Of a stretch of DNA of 64,000 nucleotides, positions 7,187 to 16,006 are shown in pieces. A model generated the notes under the pieces. The model was not told where the DNA came from. It saw only the letters and a list, made by a program, of their open reading frames with translations, and did not search any database. How positions within the stretch are numbered: position 1 is the first letter of the stretch; every line of letters begins with the position of its first letter. The DNA comes from a virus. The stretch spans positions 1 to 64,000 of IMG/VR virus record IMGVR_UViG_3300009176_000030; one strand, 5' to 3'. The position numbers and the translations under genes are program-made.

Positions 7187-8976
7187 GCCTGTCCGGTCGG
7201 TGGGCGGGTTCGACCCATCGCGCGTTGCAAGCCGAGATCACGACCATCCAGCGGCTCGCCCTGGCCTTGGGTCCGGTGCGCTCGGTGATCCGGGTGATCG
7301 ATGACCACGTCCCGCCGATGACGGTCAACTGGGCACAGGTCGGCAAGGACGACAAGGGTCGCCCGATGTCGATCTCGTACACCGATTTCGAGAACGCCCG
7401 TGTCGCGATCAACCCGATCCCGGTCATGGAGTTCGGGCTTGTCAATCCGGGCAAGGCAATCGACATCAGCACCGGCTTCGCCATGCACGAGGCCGCCCAC
7501 GGCAAGCACAGCCGGGACAAGTTCCAAGCCCTCCTCGATCGTGAGTACATCGGGCACGAGGGCGCGACGCATCGTGATATCCCGGCCTTCCGCCCGATGC
7601 GCGTCGCGTGCTACCTGCTCAACCTGGTCGAGGATGTTCGGATCGAAGATGCCACCTCAAAGGATTGGCCGGGCTTCGGTGCGTACTTCGATGCCGTGCT
7701 CGATTGGGTGTGGGGCGAGATGCGCCAGCACCACGATGTTCCGATCACGGTGGGGAAGACGGTCGCCGATCGACTGAAGGTCGTCTTCCTTGCCTGCCGC
7801 TATCCGGCCAACGTCCCTGCCGAGTTCGATGATCCGGCCGAGATCGCCTGGTGGCAGGCGTGGCAGCACGATTATCTGTCCGAGACAACGGACGTGCGCG
7901 AGACGATCCGGCGCGGGCTCGATCGACTCGCCGGACGCCCCGAGACACAGGCCGAGATGGACAAGATGGCCCGTGACGAAAAGCGCGAGGAGGCCGCCGG
8001 GGAGCGACTGCGCGCCCAGATCGAGCGGCTCATGCGCGAAGGCATCCCCGGCACGTATCAGGTGTGCATCGGTGACAACGGCGACATGCGACCGCTGACT
8101 GCCGAGGAGGCCGAGGGCGTGGACAAACTGGTCCGCGAAGGTCTCATCGTCATCGAGCCGGTCATCATGTCCGCCGGGGCAGCTTGCGCCGAGATCAGGG
8201 TCTCAAAGCCCGAGGAGACGGCCGACTCACGGCGGGCCTACATCGGCAAGCCCACCGCCACCGTCGAGGCGCTGCGGGCGGCGCTCGTGTTCCGCCAGGA
8301 GTTGCCGCGCTACGACATCAAGTTGCAGAAATCAGGTGAGTTGGACGACACCGAACTGCACCGCTGGTCGATGGGCGACAACCGCATCTTCACCGAGCGC
8401 GTGATCGAAGGTCGCCCCGACGTGCTGATGGGCCTGCTCGTTGATCTGTCGGGCTCGATGGCATGGGGCTCGAAACTGCCGACCGCCCAGCGTCTTGCCC
8501 AGTTGATGTTGTGGGCGCTGCATGACCAAGTTGGAGTGACGACGAGGGTCTGGGGTCATACCGGCGATCTCGGTACGTCGGGCTCGGATATCTACCGGCT
8601 GTGGGAGCCGGGCGATCCGTTGACCCGGCTGGGCCTGATCGATGATCTCGACCACGCCGACAACTACGACTCGTTCGCCATCAACTACTGCCTCAGCCAG
8701 ATGGTCGATGCGCCGGAGCCCCAGAAGGTCCTCGTCGTCCTGTCCGACGGGCTGCCTGCCGGGCATGGCTACGGCGGGCAGGCTGCCGCGCATCACGTCC
8801 GGCAGGTGACCGACTGGGGACGGCGCAACGGCATCAACGTCATCCAGATCGCGATCGATCGGAACCTTCAGATCGAGGACCAGGTGGAGATGTTCGGTGC
8901 CGAGAACGTCATCCCGTACACGAGCGATGCCGATCTCCCCAAGCAGTTGACGAAGGTGATGCTGAAGTGGGCATAA
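7183..8976 (+). CDS. VWA protein with HExxH metallopeptidase-like domain (CobT-like)
   Basis: A 597-residue protein. The N-terminal half has HEAAH (residues 102-106) and, about 45 residues on, NLVEDVRIED, which together look like a zinc metallopeptidase site with a downstream acidic ligand. A charged helical stretch (about 255-290) follows. The C-terminal half is a VWA domain with MIDAS DLSGSM (421-426) and a later VLSDG (519-523). This architecture (putative metallopeptidase plus VWA) is known next to MoxR ATPases in bacteria, and phage relatives are often called CobT. It is coupled to the small FGDI gene by ATGA-type overlap. Whether it cleaves proteins is unproven. Confidence 0.8.
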   Translation: MSLSGRWAGSTHRALQAEITTIQRLALALGPVRSVIRVIDDHVPPMTVNWAQVGKDDKGRPMSISYTDFENARVAINPIPVMEFGLVNPGKAIDISTGFAMHEAAHGKHSRDKFQALLDREYIGHEGATHRDIPAFRPMRVACYLLNLVEDVRIEDATSKDWPGFGAYFDAVLDWVWGEMRQHHDVPITVGKTVADRLKVVFLACRYPANVPAEFDDPAEIAWWQAWQHDYLSETTDVRETIRRGLDRLAGRPETQAEMDKMARDEKREEAAGERLRAQIERLMREGIPGTYQVCIGDNGDMRPLTAEEAEGVDKLVREGLIVIEPVIMSAGAACAEIRVSKPEETADSRRAYIGKPTATVEALRAALVFRQELPRYDIKLQKSGELDDTELHRWSMGDNRIFTERVIEGRPDVLMGLLVDLSGSMAWGSKLPTAQRLAQLMLWALHDQVGVTTRVWGHTGDLGTSGSDIYRLWEPGDPLTRLGLIDDLDHADNYDSFAINYCLSQMVDAPEPQKVLVVLSDGLPAGHGYGGQAAAHHVRQVTDWGRRNGINVIQIAIDRNLQIEDQVEMFGAENVIPYTSDADLPKQLTKVMLKWA

Positions 8977-9218
8977 CGCACACGTTCCGCGGGGCCAAGG
9001 ACCATCAGGCGTGGCGGTTCGGGGACATCCTGATCTTCGGGGAGAACAAAGCAAGCGAAGCCTCTCTGAAGATCATGTTCATTGCGCATCGCCCTCATGG
9101 CGCCTTCTCTAGTCTCAATCTCAGCGGGTTCACGGGGATCAGAAGCGGGAACTCGAACGGTGATGTAGTTGGCTATCGATCCCCGAACGAATGGACCCGT
9201 ATCGAGAAAGCGCCATGA
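8967..9218 (+). CDS. FGDI-family small beta protein, 83 aa
   Basis: GTG start overlaps the end of the VWA gene. WRFGDILIFGENK near residue 16 carries the family motif, followed by beta strands (LKIMFIAHR). Similar to the proteins encoded at 6923, 16516 and 17704; role unknown. Confidence 0.55.
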   Translation: MGITHTFRGAKDHQAWRFGDILIFGENKASEASLKIMFIAHRPHGAFSSLNLSGFTGIRSGNSNGDVVGYRSPNEWTRIEKAP

Positions 9219-9619
9219 CGTACCGACAGATGGCCGAGACGCTGGGCGTGACGTTCTGCGGCGGCGAGTGCGGCATCACCGTGATGAGCCACGACAAGGG
9301 GTTCACCTTCCTGGAGGTCATCCACTGGCGCGAGCGACGGTTCACCCGGCGCGGGGCCAAGACGTTCCTGATGCTCATCGCCCGGCAGAAGCGCCTGCTC
9401 GATCCCGAGTTCCTGCACATCGGAGAGTTCGATTGGATGTACGAGTACAACGACTCGGTCATGGCCCAACGGATGGCCGGGCAGTTGGGCTTCCGCATTC
9501 CGGCGCACCTGTTCGACATCGAACGGAACCGATGTGCCCGGCTCGCCCACAAGCGGGGCGTGAAGCTCTCGAAGTACCCGGCGATCTATGCATGGGCATA
9601 CGACTGGCTCGACCGATGA
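9215..9619 (+). CDS. Hypothetical protein, 134 aa
   Basis: Starts MTYRQMAETLGVTFCGG; ATGA overlap fixes the start. Mixed alpha/beta with LIARQKRLLDPEFLHIGEFD and a basic C-terminus. No family recognised. Confidence 0.6.
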   Translation: MTYRQMAETLGVTFCGGECGITVMSHDKGFTFLEVIHWRERRFTRRGAKTFLMLIARQKRLLDPEFLHIGEFDWMYEYNDSVMAQRMAGQLGFRIPAHLFDIERNRCARLAHKRGVKLSKYPAIYAWAYDWLDR

Positions 9620-10161
9620 GGCGCGAGTACCGACTGTGGTGGAAGCGTGAGGGCAACGTCTCGCCGCGCTCCAAGCGGTTCACCAACATGAAGCGGCTCA
9701 ACGGCTACCTCCGGGCGCTGACTGCCACGACCGCCGAGGAACGGTACGGCGACAAGGTTGACCAGCAATGGCACTGCTCGGGTTCGTCGGGTGATGGCTA
9801 TTCGGAGCCGTACGAGCCGTGCTACAAGAACTGCGAGGGCAAAACCTGGCGACAGAAGTTCGAGGACGAGAAGGCGAACTATGCCCTCATCGGCGCTCTC
9901 ACTGAGGTCAGAATCGAGAGCCGCGAACTGCCAGCGTGGACCACGGAGACGACCATGAGCGAGAGCGAGGACTTCAAGTTCGGCGAGATCATCCGCCTTT
10001 CCGACGACTATCTCGCCGCGGTGCCGACCGGCCATAAGGACACCCGCTTGATGGTCATCGACCAGAAGTTCGGCCTGCTCCTGCGCCGAGACAGTCGCGA
10101 TAAGTACGTCGAGGGAATACGCGGCTACAACCATTTCCTGTGGACGAAGACCGATGACTAA
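9616..10161 (+). CDS. Two-part protein: basic N-domain plus FGEI domain
   Basis: A 181-residue protein starting MRREYRLWWKREGNVSPRSK in an ATGA overlap. The first about 110 residues are basic with a Cys pair (CYKNC). The last 65 start MSESEDFKFGEIIRLSDDYL, which matches the free-standing FGDI proteins of this arm. It is therefore either a fusion of two neighbouring genes or two products, since the internal ATG at 9956 begins exactly at the second domain. Confidence 0.55.
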   Translation: MRREYRLWWKREGNVSPRSKRFTNMKRLNGYLRALTATTAEERYGDKVDQQWHCSGSSGDGYSEPYEPCYKNCEGKTWRQKFEDEKANYALIGALTEVRIESRELPAWTTETTMSESEDFKFGEIIRLSDDYLAAVPTGHKDTRLMVIDQKFGLLLRRDSRDKYVEGIRGYNHFLWTKTDD

Positions 10162-10435
10162 GCCCGTCCCCCAACGCCTTCTCCTCGAACGGCTGAAGCG
10201 CCTGATCGATCTCGCCTCGGCCAAGGGTGCCTCGGCATCCCGAGACCAGGCGAAGTACGAACTGCGCGAACTGCTGAACACCGAGCACTGGCAGACCGTC
10301 TACATCTACTACAACCTTGCCGTGCGGCGCTGCCGCTACCTGCGCTCGATTGGCTACCCCGTGCCCGGCAAGTACCTGTACGCCAGCGAGAACGACGTGC
10401 AGCGGATCATCGCGCATAACGAGAAGGAGAGGTGA
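10154..10435 (+). CDS. Small helical protein, 93 aa
   Basis: Starts MTKPVPQRLLLERLKRLIDL, basic and helical, with YIYYNLAVRRCRYLRSIGYP. Overlaps the upstream gene by eight bases. Possibly nucleic-acid-binding from its charge; no family recognised. Confidence 0.6.
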   Translation: MTKPVPQRLLLERLKRLIDLASAKGASASRDQAKYELRELLNTEHWQTVYIYYNLAVRRCRYLRSIGYPVPGKYLYASENDVQRIIAHNEKER

Positions 10436-11025
10436 ATATCTGGTCTCCGATCTGGGGCCATCCGACCTACATCAACGGACGAACCCTGACCCCAGCCGAG
10501 GCCGCGCTGCACTGGGCCGGTCAACTGGAGGAACAGGGTAAATCTCCGAGGAAGATCGTCTACTCGACGTGGATATGGGTCCGATCCAAGGGCTCAGTCT
10601 GGCACCGTTCAGCCTGCCAGCACTTGGATGGGACATGGACAACCGACTGCAACGTCAGCCACAACCTGGTGGCCGATGAGATCGCCTACGAGATGCCCGC
10701 CTGTTCGGGCTCGAACAATGCGACCGAGCAGTTCGAGGGACGTTACCGAGTACGAGTGTGCCATCACTGCCGAAGTTACGAAGCCAGAGATGAAGACGAA
10801 AGGTGCCAGTACGTGACGAAGATGAGTGAGCCGAAAGAGAAGATCGAAGTCATCGTCGAGGTGGCAGGCAAGCGCTACCGAGGGCGGCTGAAGCAGATGG
10901 TTCAACGCCATGACGAGACGAGTTGGCGCCCCGGCGACGGGGACATGCCCGAACTCGGGCAGGTCGTCCTCGACATCCTGATGACCGTGGACAAGACCGA
11001 ACCCCTGACCAAGGCGCGCCGATGA
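10432..11025 (+). CDS. Hypothetical Cys/His-containing protein, 197 aa
   Basis: GTG start in a GTGA overlap. Residues about 45-130 contain several His and Cys residues including HRSACQHLDG and CHHCRSYEARDEDERC, a likely zinc site. The last 65 residues (from EKIEVIVEVAGKRYRGRL) form a separate beta-rich unit. No family recognised. Confidence 0.6.
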   Translation: MNIWSPIWGHPTYINGRTLTPAEAALHWAGQLEEQGKSPRKIVYSTWIWVRSKGSVWHRSACQHLDGTWTTDCNVSHNLVADEIAYEMPACSGSNNATEQFEGRYRVRVCHHCRSYEARDEDERCQYVTKMSEPKEKIEVIVEVAGKRYRGRLKQMVQRHDETSWRPGDGDMPELGQVVLDILMTVDKTEPLTKARR

Positions 11026-11213
11026 GCGCACCGCAGATGTGGTCGCTCGAATGGGACGATGGGCGGAAGGAACGATTCTGGGGAACGATTACCCTGGAGG
11101 GTTCATTTGTCCGCCTCGTTCACTACACGGGCGGCGTAGCGGGTATGCCGCGCCCTGACCGCGAACAGGTGGTTCGCGCCGAGAAGCTGCGCGGGTGGGA
11201 GACGGACCGATGA
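11022..11213 (+). CDS. Small hypothetical protein, 63 aa
   Basis: Begins MSAPQMWSLEWDDGRKERFW; beta-rich with a basic tail. ATGA overlaps on both sides. Confidence 0.55.
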   Translation: MSAPQMWSLEWDDGRKERFWGTITLEGSFVRLVHYTGGVAGMPRPDREQVVRAEKLRGWETDR

Positions 11214-11581
11214 CCAACTGGCGCACTCCCGAAACGCTGGCCGCAGTTCAGAAGCTCGCTGACATCGGCGACCTAGCCATCGAGTACGTCGAGGCGATGG
11301 AAGCGGACTGGCTCGAAGTCAAGGACCCACATGAAACCGACGACGACCTGGAGCCGTCGTGGATCGCCTTTCGCAATGAGGTTCGCCGCCTCGCCGCCGA
11401 GGCCCGGCAACTGTGGCCCGACATGCCAGCCCAACAGACACGGTTGCACTGGACGGCAGGCAGCGATGTCGTCATCAGCGATACGGGAATATCCCACACC
11501 GAACAGTGCCTCGCGCGAAAGCGGGAAGGTCGCTATCACAGCGCGTGCCTATGCTCATGTCACGATGACTCCCAGCGATGA
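11210..11581 (+). CDS. Hypothetical protein, 123 aa
   Basis: Begins MTNWRTPETLAAVQKLADIG, helical and acidic, with a C-terminal HTEQCLARKREGRYHSACLC stretch that could bind zinc. The start is set by the ATGA overlap. No family recognised. Confidence 0.6.
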   Translation: MTNWRTPETLAAVQKLADIGDLAIEYVEAMEADWLEVKDPHETDDDLEPSWIAFRNEVRRLAAEARQLWPDMPAQQTRLHWTAGSDVVISDTGISHTEQCLARKREGRYHSACLCSCHDDSQR

Positions 11582-12006
11582 CCGATGAACTCGTCCCCGA
11601 GTGGACTGGCCCTTGCTGGATGTCGCCCAATAAGCCAAGTTCAGATGGTTATGTGCGGATCAAGGTAAAACACCACAAGTCCTTGGTTCATCGGACATTA
11701 TTCGAGGCCGTATTTGGTCCAGTACCACAAGGACTAGAACTGGATCATCTCTGCCGGAATCGGGCCTGCGCAAACCCTTGGCATCTAGAGGCAGTCAGCC
11801 ATACGGTGAACATGCGGAGGGGATCGAAAAATCGGGCAGTCGGGCCTCGCCTGTCGCCTCAGTGTCGCCGCGGCCATCTGTTCACTGTCGAGAATACGAT
11901 CATTCGCCATCCCCTCATCGATGGAACACGACGTAACCATCGTCTATGTCGGACCTGCGATAACGCCAAGCAACGTGAACGTCGCCAGCGAACGGATGCC
12001 AAGTGA
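11578..12006 (+). CDS. HNH endonuclease
   Basis: A 142-residue HNH_3-type nuclease. The core is YVRIKVKHHKSLVHRTLFEA followed by LELDHLCRNRACANPWHLEA, with the His of LDH, the Asn of NRAC and the His of WHLE as catalytic and metal residues. A Cys-containing C-terminal part (CRRGHL, CRTC) resembles a zinc knuckle. The gene is noticeably less GC-rich than its neighbours, which fits a mobile free-standing homing-type nuclease. It is still coupled by ATGA overlaps. Confidence 0.85.
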   Translation: MTDELVPEWTGPCWMSPNKPSSDGYVRIKVKHHKSLVHRTLFEAVFGPVPQGLELDHLCRNRACANPWHLEAVSHTVNMRRGSKNRAVGPRLSPQCRRGHLFTVENTIIRHPLIDGTRRNHRLCRTCDNAKQRERRQRTDAK

Positions 12007-12719
12007 GCGACGGCGAGATCATTCTGTCCCACAGTTCGATCGCCGAATACTGGAAGTGCCACCACCGGTACTACCTGAACAGCGTCCTGCGGTTGCCGGG
12101 CGTCGGCAATCTGGCGATGGCGCTCGGCACAGCGGTTCATGCCGCGGCGGAAGCCATCTACACGTCGCCCCTGAAGCCTCTAGCGGTGCTCAGGCGCTCG
12201 TTCGCCGCCGAGACTGCCGGATTGCCCGCCCAAGAGATGAGCGATGATCCTGGGGCATTGGGCGACGGGGAGACGATGCTCGCGACCTACCAGCGCGAGG
12301 TCGTGCCGACGTTCCATCCGACCATGAACGAGCGGGCCTTCACCGTCCGGGCCGAGGAGGTGCTGCTGACGGGCATCATCGACGCGGCCGACGACGAGGA
12401 TGTCCACGACACCAAGACCACCTCGCTCATCAGCAAGTTCCATCCCGAGTCGTACCAGGTCCAGATGACGATCTACCACTGGGGTTACACCGCGATCACC
12501 GGCCATGCCCCGAAGCGGCTCCTGCTCGATGTGCTGCCGCGCGGCGGCAAGGTTCGCTACCGACAGGTCGAGGTCAAGCCCGCGCATGGTGAGGTCCGAG
12601 ACCTCGTGCGCTTGACTGCTCATGGGATAATGCAACGGGACTGGACCCCGACTGGGGCTCTGTCCGGTGCTTGTGCCTACTGTCCGTTCCGTACGTCATG
12701 TGAGTTCTCGAATGTTTGA
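12003..12719 (+). CDS. PD-(D/E)XK exonuclease, RecB/Cas4-like
   Basis: A 238-residue nuclease. LGTAVHAAAE (residues 41-50) gives the conserved His, GIIDAAD (124-130) the first Asp, DTKTT (136-140) the D-x-K pair, and QVQMTIYHWGY (152-162) the QxxxY motif. CAYCPFRTSCEF at the C-terminus provides Cys residues as in iron-sulfur Cas4/AddB-like nucleases. It probably resects double-strand ends for phage recombination together with the large protein encoded at 13382. Start is GTG in a GTGA overlap. Confidence 0.85.
   Translation: MSDGEIILSHSSIAEYWKCHHRYYLNSVLRLPGVGNLAMALGTAVHAAAEAIYTSPLKPLAVLRRSFAAETAGLPAQEMSDDPGALGDGETMLATYQREVVPTFHPTMNERAFTVRAEEVLLTGIIDAADDEDVHDTKTTSLISKFHPESYQVQMTIYHWGYTAITGHAPKRLLLDVLPRGGKVRYRQVEVKPAHGEVRDLVRLTAHGIMQRDWTPTGALSGACAYCPFRTSCEFSNV
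12612..12632 (+). promoter_or_regulatory. Bipartite TTGAC-N9-GATAATG element
   Basis: TTGAC at 12612-12616 and GATAATG at 12626-12632, 9 bases apart, inside the 3' end of the nuclease gene and about 80 bases before the next start. Same halves as at 2487 and 36366. It could drive the genes from 12712 onward, but lying inside a coding frame it may also be chance. Confidence 0.3.
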
Positions 12720-12975
12720 GTCCGGCGCATCCAGCCTGCTCGTCACGGTCAAGATCAGCGGGCCGCAGGGTATCGCGACCAGGAACCTCTACCACGTGCC
12801 GCGGATTGGGGATCACGTCTCGTTCCCGGCCGACGACCACGAGGAGGGCGGCGTCTACTGGACCGTGGTCGGCACCGTGCGCTCCGTGCTCTGGATGGAC
12901 GAGTACATCCACGTTGACGTGACCATGGGCGAGAAGTTGGACGCCGAGGCCAAGACGTTGAGGGGATTGAGTTGA
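12712..12975 (+). CDS. Small beta-rich protein, 87 aa
   Basis: Begins MFESGASSLLVTVKISGPQG at ATG 12712, which overlaps the nuclease stop by eight bases. Several strands (VYWTVVGTVRSVLW, YIHVDVTMG) suggest a small barrel. No family recognised; placed between nuclease and candidate annealing protein. Confidence 0.55.
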   Translation: MFESGASSLLVTVKISGPQGIATRNLYHVPRIGDHVSFPADDHEEGGVYWTVVGTVRSVLWMDEYIHVDVTMGEKLDAEAKTLRGLS

Positions 12976-13382
12976 GCGACGACGACAGGACATACGAGGT
13001 CGTCTTCACCGACGGCAGGCACCAGCGGATCACCGTGCCCGCCGCATGGAAGGTCTCGTTCGGAGCGATCGTACCAGCCGCCAAGGCTTCCTCATCCGGC
13101 TACGGCGGCTGGGGTCTGCGGGTCTGGGAGGCGACCGACAAGCAGCGCGCCGTGTACTCGGGCGTGACCGAGTTCTGGGATATCTCGATCCCGGTCCAGG
13201 TAAAAGCCGCGCGCAAGTTCGGCACCGACGAATGGCTGCTCGATGACGGCACGTTCAAGGATGAGGAAGTCGAACGGCAGTGGAAGCCCGAGAGCGAGAT
13301 CGGCCGTCCGCCACAGGATGTCGATGAAGACGAGCCGGTCGGACTGATCGGCATGAGGCCGCGCAAGAACAGGAGTTTCTGA
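12972..13382 (+). CDS. Hypothetical protein, 136 aa
   Basis: TTG start in an overlap with the upstream stop; begins MSDDDRTYEVVFTDGRHQRI. The first 80 residues look like a small beta domain, then an acidic tail (DVDEDEP). The acidic tail may interact with recombination partners, but this is speculation. Confidence 0.55.
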   Translation: MSDDDRTYEVVFTDGRHQRITVPAAWKVSFGAIVPAAKASSSGYGGWGLRVWEATDKQRAVYSGVTEFWDISIPVQVKAARKFGTDEWLLDDGTFKDEEVERQWKPESEIGRPPQDVDEDEPVGLIGMRPRKNRSF

Positions 13383-14767
13383 TGACTACCGAAGTCGAGC
13401 GACTACCGTGGGAAACAGACGAGGACCCGTCCAGCATGGGAACAGATACACCGAATGAACCGATCGACGAGATCACCGAGGGAGAGATCGTGAGCGAGCG
13501 TGCCATCGCCATCGTGCCGCCGCAACATCATGTGGTGGTCGGCATGGGCACGCTCGCCGAAATGACCGAGGAGGAGTTCGAGGCCAAGCTGCTCATCATG
13601 GAGAAGGGCCAGGCTCGCCTGCGCCTGATCCAGGAGCGCCTGCTCGTGGCTGGCGAGGACTACGGTCGAGTGCAGGGCATCGACAAGCCGTTCCTGCATC
13701 AGCCCGGTGCCGAGAAACTGGCGAACTTCTACGGTCTCGCCGTCCGTCAGGAAGCCGAGCGGATCGAGGGCACGCGCGCCACGGTCACCATCGACGGAGT
13801 GACCATGGCCGCCCAGCCGGGCGAGTGGCTGTCGCCACCGTTCGCGTACCACGTCAAGTCGTACGTCCACCTCGGCGACTTCGACGGGCCGATCGTGGCG
13901 CAGGGCTTCGGCGAGGCGAACGTCTGGGAAGACAAGTACCGCTACCGCTGGGAGAACCCCAAGTGCCCCAACTGCGGGCGTGAAGGGCTCATCAAGCGCA
14001 AGTCCCCGCCGAACCTCGCGGGCAAGTGGAACTGCCCATCATGGCAGAACAAGGGCGGCTGTAATGCCGTGTTCGAGCCCAACGACGAGCGGATCGGCGT
14101 CGCCCGCAAGGTCGAGTACGAGAACCCCTACTCGAACGCCGAGACGATCCTGCTGATGGCGGCCAAGCGCTCGCTGGTGTCGTCGATCAGGCGCGCCACC
14201 GGCACGTCGGGACTGTTCACACAAGATGAGGACTCACCGTCGGTCCGGGCACAGGCGGGCGATGCGTTCGGTGATGACGGCGAGGCGCCGAAGATCGAGA
14301 ACGTCCCGAACGTGGTGGCCGCGGCGGGCGGCAAGGAGGCCCTGGCCTCGACCGTCCAACTGCGCGAACTGGTCGAACTCTCCCGCGAGCGCGACCTCGG
14401 CGCATCGGGCATCGCGGCGGTAATGAAGCGGCTGTTCGGCAAGGACATCGGCGAGACCCAGAAGGCCGTCAGCGATGCCGCCAAGGCACTGACTGGCGAC
14501 AAGATCGGGAAACTACTCAACGCCATTCGGACGGGGGAGGTGCCCGAGGAGATAACCGTCACGGCGACTCGCAAGGTCGAAACTGGCGGCACTGAGCCGA
14601 CCGGCACACCCTGGTCTGGTGATCCCGGCGCCCTGCTGGAGAATGGCGAGCGCGACGGTCCGCCGGATGACTTCCTCGATCCACCGAAGCCGAAGCGTGG
14701 TCGTCCACCCGGCTCGAAGAACAAGCCGAAGGATGCGTTCATCGACGACCAGGATGAGACGCCGTGA
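13382..14767 (+). CDS. Candidate recombination or ssDNA-annealing protein with zinc ribbon and AT-hook
   Basis: A 461-residue protein. Residues about 1-50 are acidic; the core has KFLHQP-type YGLAVRQEAERIEG strands; residues about 198-230 form a zinc ribbon (CPNCGREG, later CPSW and C); then NPYSNAETILLMAAKRSLV and TGTSGLFTQDED, which resembles the end of the DNA-binding core in several phage annealing proteins. The C-terminus carries KRGRPPGSKNK, an AT-hook, also found in the 61662 gene. Neighbouring PD-(D/E)XK nuclease and RusA support a recombination role, but I cannot assign a named family with certainty. Confidence 0.55.
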   Translation: MTTEVERLPWETDEDPSSMGTDTPNEPIDEITEGEIVSERAIAIVPPQHHVVVGMGTLAEMTEEEFEAKLLIMEKGQARLRLIQERLLVAGEDYGRVQGIDKPFLHQPGAEKLANFYGLAVRQEAERIEGTRATVTIDGVTMAAQPGEWLSPPFAYHVKSYVHLGDFDGPIVAQGFGEANVWEDKYRYRWENPKCPNCGREGLIKRKSPPNLAGKWNCPSWQNKGGCNAVFEPNDERIGVARKVEYENPYSNAETILLMAAKRSLVSSIRRATGTSGLFTQDEDSPSVRAQAGDAFGDDGEAPKIENVPNVVAAAGGKEALASTVQLRELVELSRERDLGASGIAAVMKRLFGKDIGETQKAVSDAAKALTGDKIGKLLNAIRTGEVPEEITVTATRKVETGGTEPTGTPWSGDPGALLENGERDGPPDDFLDPPKPKRGRPPGSKNKPKDAFIDDQDETP

Positions 14768-15117
14768 TGGCAACCGATGTCGCGATTGAGGACGTAAAGG
14801 CCCTGCTCGACATGGCGACGAGTTCCATGGACTGGGGCTCAGGCTTTCTGGACCATGATGAGGTCGCGGTGCTGCGGCGCGTGGCAGTCGCTATCGGGTC
14901 GGACCCAATCGATGCCACGCCCAACGAATGGCGCAGCCAGTACGCCCATGCATACAAGCCCACGATGAGGTCTGTGTGGGAGCCGTATAACCCGCTCACG
15001 GCACCGCGTCCCAAGCGACTGCCAGACATCGAAGTCTGCGAGCACTGTCCGCTGAACGAATCTGATCCCATCCATCACGGTATCGACAATCTTCCGACCG
15101 GCGAGGAGACCCCATGA
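14764..15117 (+). CDS. Hypothetical protein, 117 aa
   Basis: GTG at 14764 (or ATG at 14767) overlaps the upstream stop. N-terminal helix IEDVKALLDMATSSMDWG, later CEHCPLNESDPIHHG, a possible zinc site. No family recognised. Confidence 0.55.
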   Translation: MMATDVAIEDVKALLDMATSSMDWGSGFLDHDEVAVLRRVAVAIGSDPIDATPNEWRSQYAHAYKPTMRSVWEPYNPLTAPRPKRLPDIEVCEHCPLNESDPIHHGIDNLPTGEETP

Positions 15118-15413
15118 CCCTACCCAAGACTGACCAGGAGCGGGCGCACGACAACTACCTGCGGACGCCGCGGCCGTTCTCATTCGTCCGTCCCAAGTTC
15201 CACCGCGATACGGCCGAATGGCTGCTCGATCTGCTGACCGAGGAGAAGGAAGCCGAGTTCAAGCTGCTCGCCAAGTACCGCACCGAAGGTCGATTGGAGG
15301 AGGACCCGGACGTGTTGGATACGCGGGCGAACCTGAACTATTGCATCACGATCATCAAGGACCTGGAGCGGGGGCTCATCGACATGGTCGGCCCAAGGCC
15401 AGAGGGCGACTAG
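15114..15413 (+). CDS. Hypothetical helical protein, 99 aa
   Basis: Begins MTLPKTDQERAHDNYLRTPR; strongly helical with charged heptads (LLDLLTEEKEAEFKLLAKY). ATGA overlap at the start. No family recognised. Confidence 0.55.
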   Translation: MTLPKTDQERAHDNYLRTPRPFSFVRPKFHRDTAEWLLDLLTEEKEAEFKLLAKYRTEGRLEEDPDVLDTRANLNYCITIIKDLERGLIDMVGPRPEGD

Positions 15414-15415
15414 CG

Positions 15416-15514
15416 ATGAGCCACGAGAGGCAAGTCGAAGCGGCCTTGGGCGCCATCCTTGGAATGCAGATTGCTATTTTCATGGTCCTAATCACTATGG
15501 CCGTGACAAGGTGA
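15416..15514 (+). CDS. Small single-span membrane peptide, 32 aa
   Basis: Begins MSHERQVEAALGAILGMQIA and ends IFMVLITMAVTR, one hydrophobic span with a charged N-terminus. It lies just after a stop and ends in a GTGA overlap with the next gene. Too short to assign. Confidence 0.5.
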   Translation: MSHERQVEAALGAILGMQIAIFMVLITMAVTR

Positions 15515-15714
15515 TCGAGAAGCGCACCTACAACGAGGCGCGCGCAGGCTACGACGTGGAAGGCCCGTGCTGGAATTGCGGCTCGCCCATTCGCTACTTC
15601 GTGGACGAAGACGGCACACCGCGAGACATTCGGAGGATCACCGATGCATCCGACGCCGCCGCAACGCAGCCCGTTGATCCGCAAGCGTCGGTGGCATCCG
15701 ACGCCGAAGCCTAG
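15511..15714 (+). CDS. Small zinc-ribbon protein, 67 aa
   Basis: GTG start. Contains EGPCWNCGSPIRYFVDEDG, one CxxC knuckle, then an Ala/Asp-rich tail that overlaps the start of the next gene by 71 bases. The long overlap is unusual here; the tail may be the less constrained partner. Confidence 0.5.
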   Translation: MIEKRTYNEARAGYDVEGPCWNCGSPIRYFVDEDGTPRDIRRITDASDAAATQPVDPQASVASDAEA

Positions 15715-16006
15715 AGAACCATTCCCCGATGGCCTATGGGACTACATCATGGAACGCGACAAGGATTGCATCTTCGCCGTGCTGCCTGACCATCGCTGCC
15801 AGGGCTTCGGGAGGGATACCGTCGAACATGTCCCCGACGAGAACCGGAAGGGCATCGGCATGAGGCGCGAGATCGCCGCACCCGATGACAAGTTCCACCT
15901 CGTTCGGGCATGCCTCGATGCGAACGTCAATGGCTATGCCAGCGCACACCGAGACTTTGCCCGCGCCCACATCGCGAGGAAAGAGCATGTCGAAACTTCC
16001 GGCTAA
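15644..16006 (+). CDS. HNH-like nuclease, 120 aa
   Basis: ATG at 15644 has GGAGGATCACC just upstream. After a basic N-terminus (LIRKRRWHPTPKPRE), LWDYIMERDKDCIFAVLPDH and TVEHVPDENRKGIGMR give a Cys, an acidic-His pair and basic residues in the order seen in compact HNH folds, with NVNGYASAH at the end. It lies directly before a clear HNH gene. I rate it as a probable divergent HNH enzyme. Confidence 0.6.
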   Translation: MHPTPPQRSPLIRKRRWHPTPKPREPFPDGLWDYIMERDKDCIFAVLPDHRCQGFGRDTVEHVPDENRKGIGMRREIAAPDDKFHLVRACLDANVNGYASAHRDFARAHIARKEHVETSG

